A DNA stretch of 64,000 bases from Cohnella terricola. Its GTDB lineage: Bacteria > Bacillota > Bacilli > Paenibacillales > Paenibacillaceae. Under the pieces are notes generated by a model. The model ran no database searches. It was not told the DNA's origin and saw only the letters and a program-made list of their open reading frames with translations. A program made the position numbers and the translations under genes. This document shows, piece by piece, positions 17,905 through 26,706 of this stretch. Each line of letters starts with the position of its first letter. Positions within the stretch are counted from its first letter, which is position 1. Location of the stretch: positions 124,001-188,000 of the forward strand of contig NZ_VNJJ01000008.1 in NCBI RefSeq assembly GCF_007786475.1, given 5' to 3'.

Positions 17905-18903
17905 ATGTCCACGAAAAAACGTGTATTGTCCGGCATTCAATCGAGCGGAATGTTGACGCTCGGCAACTACATCGGAGCGATGAAAAACTTCGTCGCCTTG
18001 CAGCACGAATGCGATTGCTATTTCATGGTGGCGGATCTGCATGCCATTACGGTTCATCAAGATCCCGCTGCTCTTCGCGAGCAGAGCGAAGCCGTTGCGG
18101 CCCTGTACGTGGCCGCAGGCCTTGATCCGAAGCAAGCGGCGATCTTCATGCAATCCCATGTGCCGGCCCACGCCGAACTGGGATGGATGATGACTACGCT
18201 GACCTATATGGGCGAACTCGAGAGAATGACGCAGTTCAAGGACAAGTCTGAAGGCAAGGATGCGGTTGGCGCGGGACTGTTCGTATATCCGCCGCTGATG
18301 GCGGCCGACATTCTGCTGTACAATGCCCATCTCGTTCCGGTCGGCGACGATCAGAAGCAGCATTTAGAGCTTACGCGAGATCTGGCAGGCAGATTCAACC
18401 AAAGATACGGGGAAACCTTCGTCGTTCCCGAACCATTTATTCCGAAGGTCGGAGCGCGAATCATGTCGCTGGAAGATGGTACGAAGAAGATGAGCAAGAG
18501 CAGTCCAAGCGCGGGCAGCTACATTTCTCTGCTCGACGCGCCGGAAATCATTCGCAAAAAAATATCCCGGGCCAAGACGGACTTGGGCCGGGAAGTCATC
18601 TACGACGTTCAGAACAAGCCTGAAATCAGCAATCTGTTGTCGATCTATGCACAGTGTACGGGCCAGACAGTAGAGCAAGTTCAGGCGCAGTACGATGGCC
18701 AAGGATACGGCGCGTTCAAGAAAGATCTGGCGGAAGTCGTCGTGCAGACGATCGAACCGCTGCAACGCAAATATCATGAGATCCGGACATCCGGGGAAAT
18801 TCGGGATATTCTGCGGAGCGGGGCGGAACGCGCGAATGCAGCGGCCGAAGCGACGTTAAGCGCCGCGAAGGAAGCGATGGGCTTCCTGCCGAGAGGATAC
18901 TAA
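17905..18903 (+). CDS. trpS: Tryptophanyl-tRNA synthetase
   Basis: Class I synthetase of 332 aa. The HIGH-type motif is GNYIGAM (after SGIQSSGMLTL), the KMSKS loop is at residues 195-199, and AGLDPKQA is typical of bacterial TrpRS. ATG 17905 follows AAAGAGGAG. Codons further upstream belong to the T-box leader. The stop overlaps the stop of the converging small gene in CTAA. Confidence 0.97.
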   Translation: MSTKKRVLSGIQSSGMLTLGNYIGAMKNFVALQHECDCYFMVADLHAITVHQDPAALREQSEAVAALYVAAGLDPKQAAIFMQSHVPAHAELGWMMTTLTYMGELERMTQFKDKSEGKDAVGAGLFVYPPLMAADILLYNAHLVPVGDDQKQHLELTRDLAGRFNQRYGETFVVPEPFIPKVGARIMSLEDGTKKMSKSSPSAGSYISLLDAPEIIRKKISRAKTDLGREVIYDVQNKPEISNLLSIYAQCTGQTVEQVQAQYDGQGYGAFKKDLAEVVVQTIEPLQRKYHEIRTSGEIRDILRSGAERANAAAEATLSAAKEAMGFLPRGY

Positions 18904-19073
18904 GAATTAGATTTACGCAGCTTCGCCTTGACGACGAAACCGGTGCCGATCATGCCGACCGTTAGAATACTGAACAGAAGCGCGAGCCAGCCGTTGTGAC
19001 TCAGCGAAAAAGCGGTGGCCAGCATTAGCGCCACCGACATGATGGCAAAAAAGAGTGACAATGTTTTACTCAT
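18900..19073 (-). CDS. Small two-pass membrane protein (57 aa)
   Basis: Two hydrophobic segments (LFFAIMSVALMLATAFSL and LALLFSILTVGMIGTGFVV) and a basic end (KAKLRKSNS). It resembles small YlaF/DUF5325-type proteins, but I am not sure of the family. ATG 19073 is preferred to GTG 19082 because GAGGTG precedes it at 6 nt. It converges with trpS with a 4-nt stop overlap. Confidence 0.75.
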   Translation of the reverse strand: MSKTLSLFFAIMSVALMLATAFSLSHNGWLALLFSILTVGMIGTGFVVKAKLRKSNS

Positions 19074-19163
19074 GGTGCTCACCTCGCATATTTTCTTTCC
19101 TTTCTAGCATACTAAGTTGGCAAGCTTGCAAACCAATCATCAAGGCGAAGGGAGAATTTAATC

Positions 19164-19367
19164 ATGGCATCTAACAACCAACTGGTAGTACCACAAGCCA
19201 GAGCGGCATTGCAAAGCATGAAAATGGAAGCAGCTCAATCCTTAGGCGTCCAAATTCCTGCCGATGGATATTACGGCAACGTAACGTCCCGCGATGCAGG
19301 TTCCCTTGGCGGTTATATCACCAAGAAGCTTGTCCAAATGGCAGAGCAACAAATTTCCGGTCGATAA
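19164..19367 (+). CDS. Alpha/beta-type small acid-soluble spore protein
   Basis: SASPs coat spore DNA and protect it against UV and heat. The 67-aa sequence has both hallmark regions: NNQLVVPQARAALQSMKMEAAQSLGV, whose E-A bond is cut by the Gpr protease, and GGYITKKLVQMAEQQI. AAGGGAG lies upstream of the ATG. It is expected to be forespore-expressed (sigma-G), but I did not identify the promoter with confidence. Confidence 0.96.
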   Translation: MASNNQLVVPQARAALQSMKMEAAQSLGVQIPADGYYGNVTSRDAGSLGGYITKKLVQMAEQQISGR

Positions 19368-19387
19368 GGACGAACGGTTCGGACCGA

Positions 19388-19414
19388 AAGCCCGAGGGTC
19401 GCCTCGGGCTTTTC
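19388..19414 (+). terminator. SASP gene terminator
   Basis: AAGCCCGAGG-GTCG-CCTCGGGCTT followed by TTT. Confidence 0.9.
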
Positions 19415-19443
19415 ATATTGTGCTCTTATTAGGAACATACGTC

Positions 19444-19480
19444 AAGCGGGATTCCTTGTTCTACAAGTTATCCCGCTTTT
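19444..19480. terminator. Second hairpin between the SASP gene and the YfhP-like gene
   Basis: AAGCGGGAT / ATCCCGCTT with a 17-nt loop and a short T-run on the plus strand. It lies 21 nt beyond the stop of the converging gene and may serve both strands. Confidence 0.65.
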
Positions 19481-19500
19481 GGTTTGAAGATTCCGGCGGA

Positions 19501-20484
19501 TCAATAGGTATTCATTCGAAGCCTTTTCTCTAGCCGTTCTTCGCTTAACCAGCCCACGTACGATTGCAGCGGTTGAAAGTTAAAGTCCATAAGGACGACG
19601 GCCACGAACGGATATTGCTTGCGATAACGATACCGAACATCGACCCAACGTACCTCGTAGCCCCATGTTTGCGGTCTCGCTTGTCCGCAGGGGAACGGCG
19701 TTACGCTGAGAAAGGCTTGCACGTCCTGGTGCTGCTTGGAAGCTTCTAGCGCGGGATGTTCGTCGCATTTCATGGAATCGATCCATTTCAGCTTGCCATG
19801 ATTCCAATCTCCAATGCCGTACGTGCCGTCTTTCGAAGTCCGTACCACGTTCCAACGATATAGGGATACGGTGGGCAGCAAAGTATAGCGGTCTTCGGGA
19901 CGGCCATCGTCGTCCATGCGGGCGATTCTGCTCGAAAGGTTACGATGGACCCATGTTCGCCAACCGTAATAAATCCCAAGCAAAATGTAGAGGACGGGGA
20001 AAATCGCTTGCGGAACGGCGAGACCGGATATCCACAACAGTATAGCGAGAAGATGGGCGGAGAAAATAAAGGGGTCGAAAATATGGATGATATTCCAAGC
20101 GACCCATTGTTTGCTTACGGGACGAAACGCTTGCGTGCCATACGAATTGAACAAATCGGACACGACGTGGACGACGACGGCCAGCAGCACCCAACCACCG
20201 ATATGCCACCAGGGAATGCTTCGGAACATCAGCGCAACCACCAACGTAATGAGAGCGGTCCAACCGATAATGGCAGGAAAGGAATGGGACAGGCCCCGGT
20301 GATTTTTGATATAATCGGCATTGCTCTTGAATCGGAGCAATCCGTCAAGATCCGGCGCATTGGATCCGGCGACCGTTCCGATCAATATGGCGACGGGCCC
20401 GTAAGCATGAGAAGTAATGACGGGATCGATCATGGCCAATCCTCCGATTCCCAATCCAAACACAAGATGCGTGCCGCTGTCCAT
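19501..20484 (-). CDS. YfhP-like membrane-bound metal-dependent hydrolase
   Basis: 327 aa. The N-terminus MDSGTHLVFGLG and NAPDLDGLLRF ... HRGLSHSFP carry the His/Asp residues of the YdjM/YfhP (DUF457) family, and about five membrane segments follow. The C-terminal ~120 residues form a soluble domain rich in Trp and Tyr. The biochemical activity is not established. ATG 20484 has AAAGGGGG upstream. It diverges from the small gene at 20551. Confidence 0.82.
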   Translation of the reverse strand: MDSGTHLVFGLGIGGLAMIDPVITSHAYGPVAILIGTVAGSNAPDLDGLLRFKSNADYIKNHRGLSHSFPAIIGWTALITLVVALMFRSIPWWHIGGWVLLAVVVHVVSDLFNSYGTQAFRPVSKQWVAWNIIHIFDPFIFSAHLLAILLWISGLAVPQAIFPVLYILLGIYYGWRTWVHRNLSSRIARMDDDGRPEDRYTLLPTVSLYRWNVVRTSKDGTYGIGDWNHGKLKWIDSMKCDEHPALEASKQHQDVQAFLSVTPFPCGQARPQTWGYEVRWVDVRYRYRKQYPFVAVVLMDFNFQPLQSYVGWLSEERLEKRLRMNTY

Positions 20485-20550
20485 ACATCAGCCCCCTTTT
20501 TGCTTCAGTATGGACGGAATGGCGGCAAAATATGAAGGAGGCCGAACGAG

Positions 20551-20829
20551 TTGGTGTTGTTCTGCGAGTATGTCATTCCCGAAGGAAACCGCGGATCGTT
20601 TACCGCATGGGTAACGGCGAATCCGGATTTATGGCGCGGCGTCGAACTGGCCGAAAATACGGCACAACCGGGCGTCATCGTCGAGATTCGGCGTGCGGCC
20701 AATGAAGAAGAAGCCGCGAACATGGAAAAAGAACGCCGCGAAGGGCGTTCCTGGAAAGAGATGACGCAATGGGTCAAAGGGGGGGGCGACGGACTCCGGA
20801 TCTGGACCTTCCGTCCATTCGGCGGTTAG
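20551..20829 (+). CDS. Hypothetical protein (92 aa)
   Basis: TTG start with AAGGAGG 9 nt upstream. The product is soluble with a beta-rich start (LFCEYVIPEGNRGSFTAWV) and a charged helix (ANEEEAANMEKERREGRSW). No family was recognised. Its TAG overlaps the TAA of the converging coat gene in TTAG. Confidence 0.7.
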   Translation: MVLFCEYVIPEGNRGSFTAWVTANPDLWRGVELAENTAQPGVIVEIRRAANEEEAANMEKERREGRSWKEMTQWVKGGGDGLRIWTFRPFGG

Positions 20830-21503
20830 AACCTGGCTGCTCCCGTCGTACCGAAAGGCAACGTGTAATTCAGCGGTTCGTCGAACGTAATATAGTCCAA
20901 GTTCAAAGTAAGCAGCAGATAACGTCTGCCCGTTTTCGGGTCGCTGATAATAATATGGTCGCGACCGGCCGCCTCGAGCACTCCTTTGAATATTTTTGCG
21001 TTCCATTCGGAATTGTTTTCGTAAGTCATGTACAACGTCGCAACCTTGCCTAAGTTCATCCGCAGAATATTTTCTACATACGACTCTTCAGTTGCGGGCA
21101 CGCTTGGCAGCGTAGTTCCGGTGGGGGTTACCGCCGACCCGGTCTGAACCGGGAGCGGAGTTGCCCCGCTCGGCATCGGGGTAGGAGTCGTTGTCGCACC
21201 GTGCATCATCATGCCGGGCATGATCATCGGCATCATGGAGGTGTTTTTCTTCCCCGGCGGTATGCTCATAGGTGCCACTGCATTGCCCGGCATGCTCATC
21301 GGTGCCATGTTGTTGCTTGGCATGCTCATAGGCGCCATGTTGTTGCTTGGCATGCTCATGGGTGCCATGTTGTTGCTTGGCATGCTCATGGGTGCCATGG
21401 CATTGCTTGGCGTGCTCATAGGTGCCATGGCGTTGCTCGGCATGCTCATCGGTGCCATGTTTCCGGGCGCTTGATTCTGTGCTGGCATTTGGTTGTTTAA
21501 CAT
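20826..21503 (-). CDS. gerQ: GerQ-like spore coat protein with a Met/Pro decapeptide repeat
   Basis: The C-terminal ~90 residues match GerQ (SYVENILRMNLGKVATLYMTYENN, IFKGVLEAAGRDHIIISDPKTG, YITFDEPLNY). GerQ is an inner-coat protein crosslinked by transglutaminase and needed for the germination enzyme CwlJ. Residues ~15-75 consist of a 10-residue repeat, MAPMSMPSNN/NA, in about six copies, encoded by nearly identical 30-bp DNA. A Met-rich segment (MMPMIMPGMMMHG) and a Thr/Pro linker follow. Compared with Bacillus GerQ, the N-terminus is strongly expanded. GGGAGG precedes the ATG. Confidence 0.88.
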   Translation of the reverse strand: MLNNQMPAQNQAPGNMAPMSMPSNAMAPMSTPSNAMAPMSMPSNNMAPMSMPSNNMAPMSMPSNNMAPMSMPGNAVAPMSIPPGKKNTSMMPMIMPGMMMHGATTTPTPMPSGATPLPVQTGSAVTPTGTTLPSVPATEESYVENILRMNLGKVATLYMTYENNSEWNAKIFKGVLEAAGRDHIIISDPKTGRRYLLLTLNLDYITFDEPLNYTLPFGTTGAARF

Positions 21504-21884
21504 TGAATTTCCTCCCTAGAAATAATAAACACTTGGACAATCTTCGGGGATGGAGTGTAAAAGCAATGGGCTTTGTATTTTCCGGTAAGCGTCTGATCCC
21601 ACCAGGTGCCCGGACAGGCGCCGGCTGGTCAAATCACCCTTTCTTCCAAGTCGCCCTTCCGTTCGATTAGGCATTAGGCGATTGTCGCTATACAGTGTAT
21701 TTAGGCGGCCCGTTTTGTGTGACTGATCGCGCGCTAAATAATAAGATGACGTTCGCACCTTGTTCACAGGGCGGTGGCGATTTGATGAACTCGGGTAGGC
21801 GAACATTGTCAATGCTTGAGGATTTGCGGTATCATTGAACAAACATCAGGTTATGCCGCTTTGTATGCATAAAGGAGGAGCACC
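21504..21884. other. Intergenic region between divergent gerQ and ctaB
   Basis: 381 bp with no convincing gene. It holds the ctaB promoter (21806-21835). Near 21600 there is a GC-rich stretch with partial inverted repeats (CACCAGGTGCCCGG, GCGCCGGCTGG) that I could not assign to a known RNA. A 108-residue open frame on the minus strand has no ribosome site. Confidence 0.6.
21806..21835 (+). promoter_or_regulatory. ctaB promoter
   Basis: TTGTCA (21806-21811) and TATCAT (21830-21835), 18-nt spacer. Confidence 0.7.
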
Positions 21885-22742
21885 GTGCTTAAAGATTTAG
21901 TGGCATTAACGAAGCCGCGAATTATTCGTTTGAATTTGATCGCGGCTTTCGGCGGTTATTGGGTCGCTTCCAAATGGAATCTTGACATATGGCCGTTAAT
22001 TTGGATGCTCGTCGGTTCGACTTTTACGATGGCGTCTTCTTGCGTGATTAACAATTACTGGGACCGGGACATGGATAAGAAAATGGAAAGAACCCGCGAC
22101 CGCGCCCTCCCGCAGGGCCGAATGAAACCCGGATTCGTTCTCGGTTACGGCATCGCCTTAGGCATCGCGGGATTAGCCGTGTTGTTCCTGCTCGTGAATC
22201 CGCTGACCGGTTGGCTGGGATTGCTCGGAATGTTCGTGTACATCGTCATCTATACGATGTGGCTGAAACGCAGCTCCACCTGGAGTACGTCGGTCGGAGG
22301 GGTCTCCGGCGCGATGCCTCCGGTCATCGGATATTGCGCGGTTACGAACGATGTCGACGCGGGTGCTTGGATTTTGTTCGCTTTGCTGTTCCTGTGGCAA
22401 CCTGCCCACTTCTGGTCGCTTGCGATCCGGCGCAAAGACGAATACAAAGCCGCAGGATTTCCGTTATTGCCGGTCGTTAAAGGAGTTACCCGTACGAAAT
22501 GGCAGATGCTGCCTTATATTTTACTGCTCATTCCTGCCGCTATTTTAATGAATTACTACAACTATGCGGGCATATATTTCTTGATCCTTTCCGTCGGAAT
22601 TGCCGCCGTCTGGTTTATTCACGCGGTATCGGGGCTTCGGGCGAAGAACGACGAAAAATGGGCGAAAGCCGATTTTATGATTTCCATCAATTACTTGATG
22701 ATTATGTTTCTGGCGATGATATTGGATACGAACGGGGTGTAG
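21885..22742 (+). CDS. ctaB: Protoheme IX farnesyltransferase (heme O synthase)
   Basis: CtaB attaches a farnesyl group to heme b, giving heme O, the precursor of heme A in the terminal oxidase. The 285-aa membrane protein has the prenyltransferase Asp-rich motif NNYWDRDMDKKMERTRDR and about eight membrane segments. The GTG start follows AAAGGAGGAG. The SCO gene starts 8 nt after its stop, so both are probably co-transcribed for oxidase assembly. ctaA is separate, at 36463. Confidence 0.96.
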   Translation: MLKDLVALTKPRIIRLNLIAAFGGYWVASKWNLDIWPLIWMLVGSTFTMASSCVINNYWDRDMDKKMERTRDRALPQGRMKPGFVLGYGIALGIAGLAVLFLLVNPLTGWLGLLGMFVYIVIYTMWLKRSSTWSTSVGGVSGAMPPVIGYCAVTNDVDAGAWILFALLFLWQPAHFWSLAIRRKDEYKAAGFPLLPVVKGVTRTKWQMLPYILLLIPAAILMNYYNYAGIYFLILSVGIAAVWFIHAVSGLRAKNDEKWAKADFMISINYLMIMFLAMILDTNGV

Positions 22743-22749
22743 GAAAGAC

Positions 22750-23475
22750 ATGGATCAATCCAAAGGGGATAACATACAGAACCAAGAGCAAACGGCGGGA
22801 ACCGGTTCGCAGGCGGACGTTGTCGTCGAGCCGATCAAACAGCCAAGGCAGAGTTCTTTTCTCAAACGGTACGGATTTTCGTTGATCGTGCTTTGTTTAT
22901 GCCTGGTCATGGGCTATTTTATCTTGCAGCAGCAGAACAATAAGGATAGTCTGCCCGTGCAAGGGCAAGGGGCGGAATTCTCCTATCTCGATACGAACGG
23001 CGAGAACGTCACGCTCTCCGGCACGAACGGCAAAGCGCGGCTGCTGTACTTTTTCTTCGCGAATTGTCCGGACGTATGCCCGCCGACCACTTTCCTGATG
23101 TCCCAAGTCCAGGACGAGTTGAAGGAAGAAGGCTTGTTCGGATCGCAGGTCGAGTTCCTGTCGGTTACGATCGACCCGACTCGCGATACGCCGGAGGCGC
23201 TCAAGGAATATGCGAAGCGCTTCGACGCCGATCCGAACGGTTGGAAGTTCCTGCACGGCGACGAGCAAGAGACGGCCGATCTGGCGAAAGCATATCAAAT
23301 CTACGTCGCTAAAGACGATGATGGCAACTTCGGTCACATGAACCTGATCGTGCTGCTCGACAAAAAAGGGCAAATCCGCGACTGGATTTCGGCTAACGAC
23401 TACATCGACCTTGGAGAAGGCGATAAGAAGCTGAGTCCGAGCGATATGGTCAAAAAAATCAAAAGTGTGTTGTAA
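22750..23475 (+). CDS. SCO1/SenC-family copper chaperone for cytochrome oxidase
   Basis: 241 aa with an N-terminal anchor (FSLIVLCLCLVMGYFILQ) and an extracytoplasmic thioredoxin-like domain. The copper ligands are visible: FANCPDVCPPTT (CxxxC) and the His in GHMNLIVL. The protein delivers Cu to the CuA site of cytochrome c oxidase. It follows ctaB directly and a strong terminator comes 5 nt after the stop. Confidence 0.93.
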   Translation: MDQSKGDNIQNQEQTAGTGSQADVVVEPIKQPRQSSFLKRYGFSLIVLCLCLVMGYFILQQQNNKDSLPVQGQGAEFSYLDTNGENVTLSGTNGKARLLYFFFANCPDVCPPTTFLMSQVQDELKEEGLFGSQVEFLSVTIDPTRDTPEALKEYAKRFDADPNGWKFLHGDEQETADLAKAYQIYVAKDDDGNFGHMNLIVLLDKKGQIRDWISANDYIDLGEGDKKLSPSDMVKKIKSVL

Positions 23476-23480
23476 TGACG

Positions 23481-23528
23481 AAAGGGGCTTTCCCATAACT
23501 GATGTTATGGGAAAGCCCCTTTTTTTTC
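23481..23528. terminator. Strong terminator after the SCO gene
   Basis: A 19-bp stem from 23481 (AAAGGGGCTTTCCCATAAC) with a 4-nt loop is followed by a run of eight or more T. Confidence 0.95.
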
Positions 23529-23540
23529 TGCCGAACTCCC

Positions 23541-24135
23541 GCCCACGTACGCTGTAACGGTCCCGCAGACCCTTACAAGGCGCCAAAAGTCCGCTCACAT
23601 GCGCTGTAACGTTCCCGCAGACCCTTACAGGCGCCCAAACCCCGCTCACGTATGCTGTAACGTTCTCGTAGACCCTTACAGGCGCCAAAACCCCAATCGC
23701 GTACGCTGTAACGGTCTCGCAGACCCTTACAGACGCCAAAACCCCGCACACGTATGCTGTAACGGTCTCGCAGACCCTTACAGGCGCCCAAACCCCGCTC
23801 GCATGCGCTGTAACGGTCCCGCAGACCCTTACAGACGCCAAAACCCCGCTCGCGTGCGCTGTAACGGTCCCGCAGACCCTTACAGGCGCCCAAACCCCGC
23901 TCGCATGCGCTGTAACGGTCCCGCAGACCCTTACAGACGCCAAAACCCCGCTCGCGTGCGCTGTAACGTTCCCGCAGACCCTTACAGGCGTCAAAACCCC
24001 GCACGCATGCGCTGTAGCGGTCCCGCAGACCCTTACAGACGCCAAAACCCAATCGCGTACGCTGTAACGGTCTCGCAGACCCTTACAGCCGCCGAACCCT
24101 CGTCCGCGTGCAACATAACGTTCCCGCAGACCGCC
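23541..24135. repeat. Tandem array 2: 51-bp units (12 cores)
   Basis: CAGACCCTTAC recurs every 51 bp (for example 23822 and 23873). The unit is GTAACGGTC-CCGCA-GACCCTTAC, an imperfect 9-bp hairpin with one C-C mismatch, followed by a spacer reading AGRCGCCAAAACCCCGCTCG. Two spacer variants alternate (AGGCGCCC.. and AGACGCCA..). Array 3 read on its opposite strand is homologous. The array runs from the SCO terminator to the very stop codon of the toprim gene. Open frames on both strands (up to 382 residues) are by-products of a stop-free 51-bp unit. Confidence 0.9.
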
Positions 24136-24486
24136 TTATAACAGCTCCCCTGGCTCGGGGTAAATAATGTACTCCTCCAGGCCGGCTTTTTCCAACTGTT
24201 GGATCAGATATTCCTCCGGCGTACCTTCGACGCCCATGTAACCTCTGCGCGTATAAATGTGATCGGCATCCGGAAAGACGTCGCGGAGGATGCCCCTAAT
24301 TCGGCGCCCGGACGAATCGTGATCGGTGAATAGATAGACGTGACGGTCGCCGACCGCTTTGCGCAGCGATTCGATGCGATCGCCGTTTAACGTTCCAAAT
24401 GTGCAAAGGATGGGAACTTCCGCGGAGAGAACGCGGGATAGGCGGCTTTTGTCGTTTTTTCCTTCGACGATAATGGCGATATCCAT
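24136..24486 (-). CDS. Toprim-domain protein
   Basis: 116 aa. The sequence begins MDIAIIVEGKNDKSRL (Toprim glutamate) and has LFTDHDSSGRRIR (Toprim DxD), the metal-binding pair of topoisomerases, primases and RNase M5. It ends PEEYLIQQLEKAGLEEY. Small stand-alone Toprim proteins of this kind resemble the catalytic half of RNase M5, but no rRNA-related neighbour is present here. ATG 24486 has GGGGTGAC upstream. A longer frame to 24705 has a non-homologous start. Array 2 abuts the stop codon. Confidence 0.85.
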   Translation of the reverse strand: MDIAIIVEGKNDKSRLSRVLSAEVPILCTFGTLNGDRIESLRKAVGDRHVYLFTDHDSSGRRIRGILRDVFPDADHIYTRRGYMGVEGTPEEYLIQQLEKAGLEEYIIYPEPGELL

Positions 24487-24661
24487 GGCTGTCACCCCTG
24501 TTGAATAGGATCGGCGGTAATTGTTCATATTGTACCACTTCAATAGGGATATATAGAATGCGACGGCCGAACGGCTTGTCCCGTTCGTTCCCGGACAGTC
24601 GAGGAAGGGCCTCGGATTAGGAGGGGAGGGCGCCTTCTCGATCGGTCCGCCGATGGCCGTG

Positions 24662-24751
24662 TTAACAAGAACGCAGCACAATGACGAGCAAAATGAACAA
24701 AACAAGCACGAAAGTCGTTGTTATAGATGTACCGCCTGCATATTGCGACAT
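24662..24751 (-). CDS. YjcZ-type small sporulation membrane peptide (29 aa)
   Basis: The peptide reads MSQYAGGTS, then a Thr-rich turn, then one hydrophobic helix (FVLVLFILLVIVLRSC) to the stop. This matches the YjcZ/SscA pattern of short Gly/Tyr-rich N-terminus plus FVLIVVLFILLIIV-like helix, found in coat-associated peptides of spore formers. GAGAGGGG lies upstream of the ATG. It is shorter than the usual gene-calling cut-off. Confidence 0.8.
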   Translation of the reverse strand: MSQYAGGTSITTTFVLVLFILLVIVLRSC

Positions 24752-24916
24752 GAGCGTCACCCCTCTCCTCGGAGCGCAAGACTCCATTCGATTCCGGCCG
24801 CTTTGCCGGCTTGTGGGCATAGGCTACATGACATGATATGCTTGCGTTCTCGGATTGACATGTGCGAGTACCCAGAAAACTAGGCAATTATTCCGGCTGT
24901 CGCATCGCCTGCGAGA

Positions 24917-26095
24917 TCAGGTTCCGGAAGCGGGAGGAAGCGCAGCGCCCGGATTCCAGTTGGTTTTGAAGGACGGACGCGGGAAAAGCAAGGTCAGCGC
25001 GAGCATCATCGCGATAAAAGCCAGGAAATACGGCGAGAAATGATCCCTGACCGCCCCCGCCAGCACGGGTCCGAGAAAAGCGCCGATCGACAAGGAGATG
25101 GATAAAGTGGAGAACGTTCGCCCGTACCGGGACGCCCCGCTGAGCTGTAACAGAAAAGAGGTCATCGCAGGGAAAATGACTCCTTTCGCCATTCCGAGGA
25201 TAAACAGCATCAGGAGCAGGGAAACCGGCCATTCGGATGCCATGCCGTAATAACAAGTTGCGAGCAGAAGCGCGCCGACGATCGTCCTGTTATACGGCAA
25301 ATATCGGTTGAGAAAGAGCAGGCCAAGCGTGACGAGCGAACCGAGGCTGATGATCGAGAACAAAATGCCCGTGTTCATGATCGTCGCGGTGTCCGTACCT
25401 CTCAGCGGTAATTCGAAAGCAAGAATGCCCTGAGCGCAGGACAAACCGATCGGCAACGCGAAGACCGACCAAGGGAATCCCGTTCGAGGCTCGACGCTCG
25501 GCTGAAGTTCCTTCGGCGGAGGTGCAACGGGAGCGGGAGCGGAGGCCAAAGCGGGTTCTTTAACGAACCAGAGGGACAAGATCCCCGTGACCAGCAAGGC
25601 CCAGCCCAGCAGCTCGAAGGAACGGCTGAAGCCGAACGCCGCGGCCATGTAAGCACCGGCCGCCGGCGAAACGACGGATGCGACCGTATGGACAAGACCG
25701 TTGCCCGCCATCAGCTTCCCTTGTTGGAAATGGTTTTTCGCGAGTCTCGCGAGTAAGGACATGCAGGCTGGAGACAGAAAAGCCAGAACGAATCCGCTGA
25801 TAGAGCGAATATAGAGCAATTGCCAGGGATCGGTCACCCGCGACTGGAACAGCAGCAGAATGCCCGCGCCGATCAAGCTCAAGGAGATGAAGAACCGGCT
25901 TCCGTAACGGTCCACCGCGAAGCCGGCGATCAGGTTGCCGGGCAGGTGGGTCAGGGAATACAGCCCCATGACCAATCCGATGAACGAAGGAGCGGCGCCC
26001 AACGAGACGGCAAAAGGCGTAAGCATCGGGTACTGGGCGTGCAAATCGAAAAAGGCGATAAACAGAAACAAATAAAGCCAAACGGCGGTTTTCAT
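24917..26095 (-). CDS. Major facilitator superfamily transporter
   Basis: 392 aa with 12 predicted membrane segments. The loop 2-3 motif is visible as GNLIAGFAVDRYGSRFF, and the second half repeats it weakly. A central Ala/Pro-rich loop (ASAPAPVAPPPKELQPS) separates the halves. The substrate cannot be predicted. The ATG follows AAGGAGG. A short GC-rich hairpin (GGGGGAGCTTCGCCCCC) lies in the leader. Confidence 0.88.
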   Translation of the reverse strand: MKTAVWLYLFLFIAFFDLHAQYPMLTPFAVSLGAAPSFIGLVMGLYSLTHLPGNLIAGFAVDRYGSRFFISLSLIGAGILLLFQSRVTDPWQLLYIRSISGFVLAFLSPACMSLLARLAKNHFQQGKLMAGNGLVHTVASVVSPAAGAYMAAAFGFSRSFELLGWALLVTGILSLWFVKEPALASAPAPVAPPPKELQPSVEPRTGFPWSVFALPIGLSCAQGILAFELPLRGTDTATIMNTGILFSIISLGSLVTLGLLFLNRYLPYNRTIVGALLLATCYYGMASEWPVSLLLMLFILGMAKGVIFPAMTSFLLQLSGASRYGRTFSTLSISLSIGAFLGPVLAGAVRDHFSPYFLAFIAMMLALTLLFPRPSFKTNWNPGAALPPASGT

Positions 26096-26191
26096 CCCGC
26101 GACCTCCTTCTGTTGGGGGCGAAGCTCCCCCTTGTCCGCAAAGGCGGCTTATCCTACTTGTACGTCTCTCCCTCCGAGGATATGACGGTCG

Positions 26192-26221
26192 TTTACTGAG
26201 GGCAAGCCGTTACGGTATAAT
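26192..26221 (+). promoter_or_regulatory. Promoter of the 26267-29936 operon
   Basis: TTTACT (26192-26197) and TATAAT (26216-26221), 18-nt spacer. Confidence 0.65.
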
Positions 26222-26266
26222 GGGAGAGATGCGGTTTAGATCGATTTAGGCGACGGAGGAGATGGA

Positions 26267-26701
26267 ATGAATTTGGATATCGATACTTGGCTGACTTTTG
26301 CGCAAGACAATTGGATCGTCATCGTGGTTGCGATAGCGGCGATTTTGATCGTGATGAAAGTCGTCAAGACGGTATTGAAATGGGTGCTGGTTGCCGCGAT
26401 CGTGATCGGAATCGTCACTTACGGCGGCTTGACCATCGACGATATCAAGGAAGTCGGCACGAAAGTGTCCGAGGAAGCCAAAGATCAAGCGATCAAAGCG
26501 ATGGCGGGCGAAGCAAGCGATGCGACCTACACCATGAACGCGGACGGATCCTATACCATCACTACGAAAAATTTGGAGCTTAACGGCGTTCCGAATTCGG
26601 GTGAAGTCAGCGTCAAGCTTAAAGGAATATCGCTAGGCACCTGGAAAATGGAAGGCGAAGTACGCGACTTTGTCTCTAAGGCGCGGGCTGCGGCGAAGTA
26701 A
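26267..26701 (+). CDS. Hypothetical membrane-anchored protein (144 aa)
   Basis: Two hydrophobic segments (WIVIVVAIAAILIVMKVV and WVLVAAIVIGIVTYGG) are followed by a soluble C-terminal beta-rich region (TYTMNADGSYTITTKNLELNG). GGAGGAG precedes the ATG. It is 5 nt from the transglutaminase gene and probably part of the same envelope operon with the PBP. No family was recognised. Confidence 0.8.
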   Translation: MNLDIDTWLTFAQDNWIVIVVAIAAILIVMKVVKTVLKWVLVAAIVIGIVTYGGLTIDDIKEVGTKVSEEAKDQAIKAMAGEASDATYTMNADGSYTITTKNLELNGVPNSGEVSVKLKGISLGTWKMEGEVRDFVSKARAAAK

Positions 26702-26706
26702 AAGCG

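Noticed and set aside
21516-21842. 108-residue minus-strand frame in the gerQ-ctaB gap
   Set aside because: No ribosome site and overlaps the ctaB promoter region.
22897-24045. Long repetitive open frames over array 2 (382 aa minus, 159 aa minus, 180 aa plus)
   Set aside because: They overlap the SCO gene or the hairpin units, occur in several frames at once, and lack start signals.
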